In this document: positions 56,416-64,000 of the stretch, in pieces
How the letters are laid out: every line of letters starts with the position of its first letter
How positions within the stretch are numbered: position 1 is the first letter of the stretch
Assembly: GCA_963693305.1 (NCBI GenBank)
Contig: OY855905.1
Location: forward strand, 16,928,237-16,992,236
DNA: 64,000 nucleotides
Direction: 5' to 3'
DNA from: Meandrina meandrites
Lineage: Eukaryota; Cnidaria; Anthozoa; Scleractinia; Meandrinidae
The notes under the pieces: generated by a model
The model's input: the letters and a program-made list of their open reading frames with translations, nothing else
Told to the model about the DNA's origin: nothing
Databases searched by the model: none
Translations under genes and position numbers: made by a program

Positions 56416-56903
56416 TTAAGGTGGCTCGACTGGGTTTTTTAGGGGCAACACCGCTCAAGTTTGAGAACTAACCAGACTGTCATTAACAATGCCATCGAAA
56501 AACGATCACCACAGCTGAATTAGGTAAAGATGAAAATTTGTTATGACCAGTGTTATTTTGACATCGGAGTTGTCATAGCAACGTAATGACGTCATCACGT
56601 TTATCAATTTCGTTCGTATTGCTCGGCAATTTGCCTGGAGATTTTTTCGGAAATCGTTCAAGGGAGCATGTACCTCCTATACCTGCCTCAATGTTGGCAA
56701 AGTTTGAACAAATTCTGTGAGAGCGTTATCGAAATTTTTGGGGATGAAGTTTCGAGGGTTATAAATACAGCAAAAAACATACTATTGAGATAATAGGGTA
56801 ATATCTGAAGAAAACCTCGCGCTTTGGGGATGCAGTTTCATCTCATAGTAGTTTGATGCCATTTAAAATTGTGTATACAAAATTATGGGGATCGCCACGA
56901 CCG
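56416..56903 (-). mobile_element. truncated second copy of the TTAA MITE
   Basis: TTAA followed by GGTGGCTCGACTGG at 56420 starts a copy of the 38732-39296 MITE in inverted orientation. It matches through ATTATGGGGATCGCCACGACC at about 56902, then lacks the opposite terminal repeat. It sits inside LINE ORF2, so it postdates the LINE or arrived with the adjoining foreign segment. Confidence 0.85.
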
Positions 56904-57420
56904 ATTGCGAAAAAAACGGATTTGATGAGCGTGCATTCAGGTGCTCTTGTTGCCACTTTTGTAAATAATTTGGTCTACACCTACAAATGTGATAATTATT
57001 TGGAAACCACTCGATGAATTTTTTTAAAAACTTGTCAATCTCGAGGTTTGTCATCAGTTTATATGGCCTGCAAGTTTCAAGGTCATTGAAAACATTTAAG
57101 ACAATGAAATCGGGGCTCCAATGTACTACTTTTCTCTCGCAGATTTTGTGTTTACAAGTGAGTGTCCTCATTATTCACGTGTATCGTTTTTTACTTTCAT
57201 GTCCACGTGCACAACTCAGCAAAAAATTCATTTGCATTAAACAGAACGCTCAATTGCTTTCTAAAAATGTTCGGGAAACATGCTTATATAAATTGAAAAC
57301 TGTAATAATATTTGTTACGCCGTTAGACTGTAATACAGCAATGTCGAGGGTCTCTTTCTCCAGGAAACGAAAAGCTATTTTTGTGTAGAACAACAGATCA
57401 GGAAAAAAGTCTAAACTCAC
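56904..57420 (-). other. unrecognised segment replacing LINE endonuclease
   Basis: A 102-codon minus frame (56863-57171) has good protein character, including HWSPDFIVLNVFND, EWFPNNYHICRCRPNYLQ and KWQQEHLN. It is not LINE-like, and I recognise no family. Its last codons run into the MITE. It may be captured coding sequence or part of another element. The endonuclease breaks at about 57420 next to TATCA|GTGAGT, a donor-like sequence. Confidence 0.4.
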
Positions 57421-57519
57421 TGATAAAAAGATTATGTCCGCCTTATCTTTGTTCAGCCACTGAAAGAGCGCCTTTCGTTTCTCAAATGTTCTAATCCCTC
57501 GAGCATTAAGCGACAACAA
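57421..57519 (-). pseudogene. LINE ORF2 endonuclease N-terminus
   Basis: The LSLNARGIRTFEKRKALFQW stretch, then LNKDKADIIFL, is the start of an AP-type endonuclease domain as in L1/Tx1 ORF2, before sequence diverges at 57420. The frame continues to 57250 without endonuclease similarity. Confidence 0.75.
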
Positions 57520-57890
57520 GTCAAAGTCTATATTGTGCTTTGTGAATTAAGCTTCAAAAAAAAGACAATAAGAAATTTACCCTGCTGTTTAGTATACGAA
57601 AACACTGTGAAAGGGGAATGTGGAACTGAATTTAAAATATGGTAATATAGCCTCTCCAAAGGAAAAAAAGGACAAGAACAATTACAATAATTAACAGTGT
57701 TAACAACAAACATAAGGTCACACAATAACATCGGAAAAAACCCTAAAATAGTAGCCAGCCTCAGCTGTTGATTAAGCCACTAACAAACGAGGTCTTGCAG
57801 ATGAAATGGCAAGGAAGAACGTATAAATTAAAACTGGAGGCTCCATTTAAACTTCAAAACAGGAAGCAAAATAAAGTTCAAGCGGCAAAA
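57520..57890. other. LINE inter-ORF region
   Basis: About 370 bp between ORF1 and the ORF2 start. No features recognised. Confidence 0.5.
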
Positions 57891-58589
57891 CTAAGAAGAG
57901 ATTAATCTGCCGTCAATAAATAGTTTGTCCGGCTCAGCTCGACTAAAATATGCTGACTTGCCCGCCTTCTTTGCCGCAAAATATTTAGGCAGCAACTCCT
58001 TTCTTCGATCTACGATTTCTTTAGGAAAATCAGCAGAGATTCCAAAATGTTTACCTTTCAATTTTCTGGCATTCCTAAAGACCCTTTCACGATCCGGGTA
58101 GCGGAGAAAACGCGCGATGATCTGTCGTGGTTTAGTAGCTTCGGAATTAAAGGAACCAATTCTGTGGACCCTTTGAAATTCTATGTCGAAGGCATCATCG
58201 ATTCCAAGCTCTGACTGCATAAATTCAACTAGGACTTGTTGTGTGTCTTCCGCACCTTCAGGGTCTTCGTCTATTCCATAGAAGCGAAGGTTCTCTCTTC
58301 TCTGATAAACTCCCATGTACAAAACCTCTTGTCTGAAAGCAGCGCAATCCTTCTCTAGCTTCTTCAGATGTTCAACCTCGCTGTTAAGGAATGACATTCC
58401 TTTGTCCAGTTCATCGATCGACTTTAAAGCCTTCTTTGTTGTTGAATCAAGGGATTCCACTTTCAAACTTAAATCATTTACTTTAGCATCCACGTTTTTC
58501 ACATACTTTTCCAGACTGTCCAGTTTCGTTTCCAGCGTTTCTAGCTTTTGTAGCACAATGTCGAGTTTAGGTGAAACTCCCTCCGCCAT
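57891..58589 (-). CDS. LINE ORF1 (L1-type RNA-binding protein)
   Basis: 232 codons from the first ATG (MAEGVSPKLD). Residues about 10-95 form a heptad-rich coiled coil (LQKLETLETKLDSLEKYVKN ...). Then come the RRM-like region with RRENLRFYGI and the C-terminal domain with RVHRIG, IIARFLRYPDRERVFRNARK, then GISADFPKEIVDRRKEL. This is the L1 ORF1p order (coiled coil, RRM, CTD). Such proteins trimerise, bind element RNA and act as chaperones. The frame is open about 65 nt further upstream to the LINE edge, so the original start may be lost. No internal stops. Confidence 0.88.
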   Translation of the reverse strand: MAEGVSPKLDIVLQKLETLETKLDSLEKYVKNVDAKVNDLSLKVESLDSTTKKALKSIDELDKGMSFLNSEVEHLKKLEKDCAAFRQEVLYMGVYQRRENLRFYGIDEDPEGAEDTQQVLVEFMQSELGIDDAFDIEFQRVHRIGSFNSEATKPRQIIARFLRYPDRERVFRNARKLKGKHFGISADFPKEIVDRRKELLPKYFAAKKAGKSAYFSRAEPDKLFIDGRLISS

Positions 58590-58657
58590 ATCCAACACCG
58601 AATGTAGTTCGTCGTGGTCGCTATTCTCGTCCAGTGGTTCAAATTTAGATTTTTTAT

Positions 58658-58672
58658 TGAAGGGATCAGGAT
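58658..58672. repeat. LINE target site duplication, right
   Basis: TGAAGGGATCAGGAT, identical to 54258-54272. Polymerase coding resumes directly after it. Confidence 0.95.
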
Positions 58673-61600
58673 GGGAAGTGGAAAGGATAGAGACTGCGTA
58701 CGTGAATGTCGCACGCTATCAGCCACTGCGCGGAGGAACTTATTTACCTCTTCCAGCCAATCTGGCAAAAAAGAAGGCAATAATCAACTAGAAAAACAGA
58801 GATAACGAATGTTTGAAGTGGGCACTCAGAGCCGCTTTATTTCCTCCACAAGATGGAAAGGACCCGCAAAGACCAAGCAAATATCCGGTTAACGATGGTA
58901 TTAATTATGGGGGCATCGATTTCCCAACACCGGTAAAACAGATAGACAAGCTTGAAGCTCAAAACAAAAAACTGGCAATAAACGTATTTGGCTGGGAAAA
59001 CAATTATATCATTGTGCACAGGATAAGCAGAAAAGAACCGAATGTACCTAGGATAAACCTGATGTTAATTGAGTCAGGGGAAATTCAGCACTATTGTTAC
59101 GTAAAAAGAGAAAGCGCTTTGCTGTTTGATAAGTCAATAAATAGTAAAACTTTCTATTGCATGATGTGCTTAACTCGTTTCACAAGAGCGGAGTTGCTGG
59201 AGAACCACAAAAAATATTGCAATGGTGTGAACGGCAGGCCGACAAGGATTAAGATGCCAGAAGAGGGAAAAAACACCCTTTCTTTCCAAAATCGTCACAA
59301 ACAGATAAAGATGCCCTATGTGATATATGCGGACTTTGAGGCCTTAGTGAAAAAGATTCCTGGCTGTGAGCGTGTGCCAGAGAGCAAGCAAAAAAGCTAC
59401 ACACACAAGACCGAATGGCATGAGGCATGCGGGCATTTTTACATGGTTGTGAGAAGCGACGGTGAAGTTTTAGGGTCCAAAGTTTACAGGGGTGAAAACG
59501 GGGTGAGAACGTTTTTAGGTGACATTCTGCAAGAAGAGGTGAAAATAAGAGAGAGTTTGGCCGCATCAAAGCCGATTGTGATGACGGCCGAAGAGGGGGA
59601 AAAATTCAAAAATGCAACTGATTGCCATATTTGTAACAAAAGTTTGATAAAAGACGACTTCCTAACCTCTTTACCTGTTTTTAACATTGAAGAAGCCAGT
59701 GAAGAAGGCAGTGAAAAATGCAGTTATCGTGGTCAATGGCACAAAAAATGTTTTTACATGGCACAGAAAGAACAACAATGGGGATTCTTACTCTAAAAAG
59801 ATTAACAGACAAAAAAGACCAGTTGGAAGCAAAATCACAGGAAAATTGTAAGTTCAAAAAGGGGATCTACCCTTACGAGTACATGGACTCATGGGGGATA
59901 TTTAGCGAAACAAGGCTTCCAGACAAAGAGAAGTTTTACAGCAAGCTGAACGACGAGCATATAACAGACGATGAGTACACACACGCGTAGACTGTCTGCG
60001 AGACTTTCGAATGCAAAAGGTTGGGCGATTTTCACGATCTTTACGTGAAAACGGATGTCGCCCTGCTGGCAGATGTTTTCGAGAACATCCGAAACCTGTG
60101 CCAAGAGCAGTACGGGTTAGATCCGGCGCATTATTACACGTCGCCAGGCCTCTCATGGGAGGCGCTCTTGAAAAGACGGGGGTCGAGCTTGAGTTATTCA
60201 CAGACCTTGAAATGCATCTCTTCGTGGAACGGGGAATTCGGGGTGGAATCTCGATGGTGAGCAAGAGATACGCGAAGGCAAACAACCCGCTGGTACCGGA
60301 CTATGACCCCAGCAAACCGAACCGTTACATCGTGTATCTCGACGCGAACAACCTCTATGGCTGGGCAATGAGCAGGCCACCCCCAAAAAGGGATTTTAAA
60401 TGGAAACGTGTTATGCCAACGGAGGAAGACATCCTTAAGAAAAAAGAAAACGCAAGGAATGGATGGATTCTTGAAGTTGATCTTGAATATCCAGCAGAAC
60501 TGCATGAAGAACGCAACAGCTACCCCTTCGCGCCTGAGAAAAAGGTCGTGAAAAAGGAATGTATGTCAGACTACCAAAAGAGGTTGATGAAAGTGCTGGA
60601 GCTGAAACCCCCGGACAGCGAGAAGGTGCTGCTGACCCTGAGAACAAAAACAACTATGTCGTGCATTACAGAAACTTGCAGTTTTATCTGAAGCAGGGCA
60701 TGAAACTGACGCGCGTGCACAGGGTGTTGGAGTTCGAACAAGAATGCTGGATGGAGCCGTACATCCGAATGAATACAGAATTCAGGAAAAAAGCAAAGAA
60801 CGACTTTGAAAAGAACTTTTACAACCTAATGAATAACTCAGTTTTCGGCAAAACCATGGAAAACCTGCGTAACCGTGTTGACATAAAAATAGTGCGCAGC
60901 AATGAGACAGACAAAATAAGGAAATTGGTTGCAAGCCCTTTGTACTCAAGGCATGCTATATTTTCAAATGACCTGGTCGGAATCGACATGCGCAAAAGCC
61001 GGCTGCTGCTCAACAAGCCGGTCTACACGGGGATGACTATCCTTGACAACAGCAAGATCCTGATGTACGACTTTTTCTACAACCATCGGAAAAAGCAATA
61101 CGGCCAAAGGTGCGAGCTCTTGTACAAAGACACAGATAGCCTTCTGCTTGAAATCAAAACGGATGACGTCTACAAAGACATCAAATCAAACGAAAATCAA
61201 TATGATACGAGTGACTACCCGAAGGAGCATCCACTCCACTCAAACGCGAACAAAAAGGTCTTAGGCAAAATGAAAGACGAATGTGCCAGAACCCCCATAG
61301 CAGAGTGTGTTTGTCTGAGACCGAAAATGTACTCTATCTTGAAGGCAGAAGAAAAAAATATCAAAAAAGCAAAGGGTGTAAAAAAGAGCGTTGTCAAGAA
61401 ACAAATAATGCATGAACAGTACAAGGAAACGCTTTTTGGTAAGCAGCAGTTATGGCATGGAATGAACATTCTTCGAAGCGAGGGGCATGAGATTTACGGC
61501 ATGCATGTCAACAAAATTTCGCTTTCCCCATTTGATTCAAAGTGCTGGATAGCAGATGATGGGATCAATACAAATGCTTACGGGTACACAAGGCCTTTAT

Positions 61601-61712
61601 TCACAAATACTGAAATCAAAGAAATAGAAGCTTTATTAACAAATACTAAAATCAAAGAAATAGAAACTTTAACAGAAGAAGCTTTAACAGAGATGCTGAA
61701 ATGAAAGTAATG

Positions 61713-62287
61713 TTATAGTTGGTCGGGGGGTAATTGTGTGTTTGGAGGCACAACCAGCAGTTCTTCACGCACGAAGCCGCGCTTGGGCCCGTCGTGCAAA
61801 TAGTAGAGAACGGGCTGATTTGGTTTGGTAAAAGATCGGTCAATGTTGTAAACTTTCAAAGACCAGATTGGATCGTGGCTCTTTTGACGCCACCCTCAAG
61901 CTCGCCAGGTTGGTACAAATACCTAACATGCACGAGAGAGGGGAGCTTTTTTCCCTTTGCCCAACAGGCCTTGAATAAGGTGTCGATGGCTTTGCAGAAA
62001 CATTTTTTTCTTTGATGGCAACGGCGGGTTTCTGGCCGGTAAGGCTTGGCCACAACTTCAGGAAGCCTTTTTACCCACGCCGTGGACCGCTGGCCCTCGG
62101 GCAGGCGCATTTCAACGGCGTACTGGTGCCCGAACAAGCGCTCAGCCAGGGTGCGGTTGAAACGTTCAACAATGGCCTGGTCACGGTGAATGTCAACTCG
62201 CCCGCGAGGAATGTACGTTTTGTGATTTTCCATTCCTTTTGTAACAGCGCCCATGAATTCGCGCCCAGGGTCAACCTGCAGCAGCAG
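61713..62287 (-). pseudogene. Polinton integrase, N-terminally truncated and frameshifted
   Basis: On the minus strand the frame begins at the junction with LLLQVDPGREFMGAVTKG (second catalytic Asp), then AIVERFNRTLAERLFG (catalytic Glu). A C-terminal YQPGELEGG block follows, and after a frame change near 61857 the sequence SFTKPNQPVLYYL, RGFVREELLVVPP to the stop at 61713. The first catalytic Asp and N-terminal zinc region are missing. It would normally insert element DNA with 6-bp duplications. Its stop lies 8 bp from the polymerase stop, so the two genes converge. Confidence 0.85.
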
Positions 62288-64000
62288 GGAACTAGCGGAA
62301 GACATCGATTATATTTTGAGTGATGATATCGGTACAACTGAATCTAATGAACAAGTCTCCGAGGTTACAGTCTCACCCACGAAAAAGGCACAGCGTCCCA
62401 AGAAATATTCCACAAAAGCACAAACGAACATGGATGACGAAGAACTAGCAGAGGATATTGACTACATTTTAAACGATGATACTTCAGCTGAATCAAATGG
62501 AAAAATCCGCTCTGGTACGGATTCACCTACAAAGAAGACACGGAATACAAAGAAAGATTTCATGAAAAAAGAACAAAAGGGCATGGATGACAAAGAACTC
62601 GCAGAGGATATCGACTGCACCTTTAAACAAGATGTCTTTCAACTGATTCAAATCAACAAAGCTCCTCTGCTACAGTTTCGTTCTTGATCAAACCACAGTG
62701 TCCCAAGAAATATCCTACAAGTAAAAAAGACGTTATGGACGATCAGAAACTAGCAGAGGATATCGATTATATTTTAAATGACGATGTCGGTATCAATGAA
62801 CCAAATGAACAAATCTCCTTTGCTCCAGTGCCACCCACGAAAAAGGCCAAGCGCGCCAAGAAACGTTCCACTAAAGAACAAAAGAACGTAGATGTCAAGA
62901 AACTGGAAAAGGATATCAACTTCATTTTGAATGACGATATCACTACAGCTGAATCAGATAGACAAATCTCCTCTGGTGCAGTTTCACCCACGAACAATGT
63001 GCAAAGTCCCAAGAGATCTTCCAAAAGAGGGAACATGCGCGTAAACGACAAGAAACTAACAAATGATGTGGACTTTGTCTTCAAACATGACATCCCTGCA
63101 GCTGAATCCAACAGTCAAATCGCATCTGGCAAAGTTCCGTCAAAGAAAATAGTTTTGTTTCAGGAAACGAACAAGACGGACGAAAAGTTGGAAATGGACA
63201 TCCAGTGCATTCTTAAAGACGATACTGTTGAAGATGTTTCAAACGGAAAATTCTCATCGGGTCTTAGCGCACTTCCTCCTCCTGAAAAGAAGGGATTCAC
63301 GCGGAAACACCGTAAGCGGGCAGATGATCAATTGGCGAAGGATATCCAGTATATTTTAAATGATGACGTCTTTACTGCTGATTCAAATGATGATGCATAT
63401 TCTTCCAGTCCTGACGAAATACCAAGACCAAAGACCAGCAATCCAAAGCTTACCTCAGCAATGGATTTGGACAGGACCTTTGATCCTGCATCAGTAGCTT
63501 CTTCAAATCACGCAGATGATAAATTAGTACAGGATGTCGAATATATTCTAAATGACGATCTTGTCGACGTCTCCTCGAATGGACCAGCTCTGTTGAGATC
63601 TGGAGCAGCACGGCGCCTCAAAAAGCAATCTCTTCCGACACCAAAGCAAGCAGATGGCGAATTGTTAACTACTAACGAAAGGACTTTAAATGATGAAAAT
63701 GTCCAGGGTGCCTCAAATGAACCGTTATCCTCGAGTCCTGGGGCGGCTCTACATCTCAGGAAGACAACCCCTACGCGGAAATCGAAGTATATACCAATGG
63801 TAGAAAAAGTGACTGAAGAAACTGATTCAAAGGCGTCAAAAACTTCAACTAGCCAAGAGTTGCGACTGCAGAGAGATTTCGCGTCGAAATCAAGCACAGC
63901 AAAACATCAGAGAACACATTCGACGAGGACGAAAGAGGACACGGAAGAGAGAGCATTGTCAAAGGATATCGATGATATCTTAAAAGTAGACTTACATCCT
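62288..64000 (+). CDS. tandem-repeat protein, unrecognised, open at window end
   Basis: About 12 units of 40-50 residues, each starting with a motif like ELAEDIDYILNDD followed by a Ser/Thr/Pro/Lys-rich linker (TKKAKRAKKRSTKEQK type). Units 1-3 are in the frame of 62253-62687. The sequence then shifts frame near 62638 and stays open from there to base 64000, with the ATG at 62735 in frame and 422 codons from it. The motif is acidic and amphipathic and the linkers are strongly basic. There are no membrane or enzymatic features. I recognise no family. It could be a nuclear, structural or protein-binding repeat. The left end coincides with the broken integrase, so the gene start is not visible. 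Confidence 0.7.

Larger units (their letters stand above)
54273..58657 (-). mobile_element. L1/Tx1-type LINE inserted in the polymerase gene
   Basis: 4385 bp on the minus strand, bounded by a perfect 15-bp duplication. The 3' poly(A) is at 54273 (T-run on plus). ORF1 is at the right, an endonuclease start in the middle and RT at the left, the ORF1-ORF2 order of L1-like elements. The ORF1 frame stays open upstream of its ATG to the element edge, so the 5' end is slightly truncated. ORF2 is disrupted by a MITE and by about 500 bp of unrecognised sequence that replaces most of the endonuclease and the start of RT. Confidence 0.9.
53795..61704 (+). pseudogene. Polinton-type protein-primed DNA polymerase B, broken
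   Basis: The N-terminal region (53795-54272) begins MAAARFSSNVLQMFYG and is cut at codons for WSVKGSG by the LINE; it resumes at 58673. Exonuclease motif ExoI (YADFEAL) lies at about 59323-59343. A Polinton-typical YEYMDSWGIF block is at about 59880, Pol motif A (YLDANNLYGWAM) at about 60333-60368, motif B (NNSVFGKTMEN) at about 60833-60865 and motif C (YKDTDS) at about 61122-61139. The end matches the usual GHEIYG...LSPFD C-terminus. Lesions: in-frame TAG at 58789 and 59988, and frame changes near 59780, 60175 and 60640. It normally replicates the element using a protein primer. This copy cannot. Confidence 0.9.
53795..62287 (+). mobile_element. Polinton/Maverick fragment (polymerase and integrase), degraded
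   Basis: A protein-primed family B DNA polymerase gene (+) and a retroviral-type integrase gene (-) lie tail-to-tail. That combination defines Polinton/Maverick elements. No packaging ATPase, protease or capsid gene is visible. Both genes carry several lesions, and a LINE of 4.4 kb interrupts the polymerase. The right edge at about 62287 is a sharp junction with unrelated repeat-protein sequence. Terminal inverted repeats were not identified. Confidence 0.85.

Noticed and set aside
58315..58791. 158-codon plus-strand frame as a separate gene
   Set aside because: Its first part is antisense to LINE ORF1 and its last part is the resumed polymerase sequence; it merely spans the LINE edge.
53795..62287. 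An intact, integrated virus
   Set aside because: Only polymerase and a truncated integrase are present, both with stops or frameshifts, plus a LINE insertion; no capsid, protease or ATPase gene is visible.
62767..63897. Minus-strand frames opposite the repeat protein
   Set aside because: They are shadows of the plus-strand repeats, Ser/Phe-rich because the sense strand is Lys/Glu/Asp-rich.

Overview
The window looks like nuclear DNA of an anthozoan cnidarian, most likely a stony coral. I infer this from its make-up: AT-rich, gene-poor DNA with tRNA-derived short repeats, Penelope-like, Ty3/Gypsy, split-direct-repeat (Ngaro/DIRS-type), L1/Tx1-type LINE and Polinton/Maverick sequences, and a large FEN-nuclease-bearing ORF of a kind I associate with multi-copy cnidarian genes. 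I see no bacterial operons, true tRNA genes, rRNA or CRISPR. The only host-like coding pieces are a RING-finger exon near the left end (minus strand) and a tandem-repeat protein that runs off the right end.

Layout. 0-4.3 kb: RING exon, two tRNA-like short repeats and otherwise unassigned DNA. 4.3-7.8 kb: an imperfect palindrome with arms of about 1.5 kb around an (AAT)n loop. 8-11.6 kb: unassigned, with one hairpin repeat. 11.6-13.9 kb: a dead Penelope-like element (RT plus GIY-YIG) split by the 3' tail of a LINE. 14.1-23.4 kb: a diverged tandem array with a period of about 4.24 kb, containing a (TATCC)n tract. 25.7-30.8 kb: a complete, apparently young Ty3/Gypsy-type element (126-bp LTRs with one mismatch, 5-bp target duplication, intact 1449-aa Gag-Pol). 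31.65-34.6 kb: a degraded element with A1-ORFs-B1-A2-B2 split direct repeats and a DIRS/Ngaro-type RT but no recombinase. 38.6-40 kb: a 40/42-bp satellite carrying telomere-like TTAGGGTTA and split by a TTAA-targeted MITE. 41-43.3 kb: a satellite of about 20 bp that switches orientation several times. 43.5-44.3 kb: purine/pyrimidine-skewed simple DNA.

44.3-52.1 kb: a candidate 7.8-kb DNA transposon, bounded by related inverted termini, around a 1441-aa ORF plus a frameshifted 165-aa continuation. The ORF combines Cys/His motifs, a possible RNase H-like region, a FEN/XPG-like nuclease and a Cys-rich tail. 53.8-62.3 kb: the remains of a Polinton/Maverick element. Its protein-primed DNA polymerase gene is interrupted by a 4.4-kb LINE with a 15-bp target duplication, which itself contains a truncated copy of the same TTAA MITE. 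Its integrase gene lies tail-to-tail with the polymerase, 8 bp away. 62.3-64 kb: a repeat-protein reading frame of about 12 motif units that abuts the broken integrase exactly and continues past the window edge.

Most genes here belong to mobile elements and do not form a pathway. What ties the window together is a layered insertion history: LINE into Penelope, LINE into Polinton, MITE into satellite and MITE into LINE. The Gypsy element looks like the most recent arrival.
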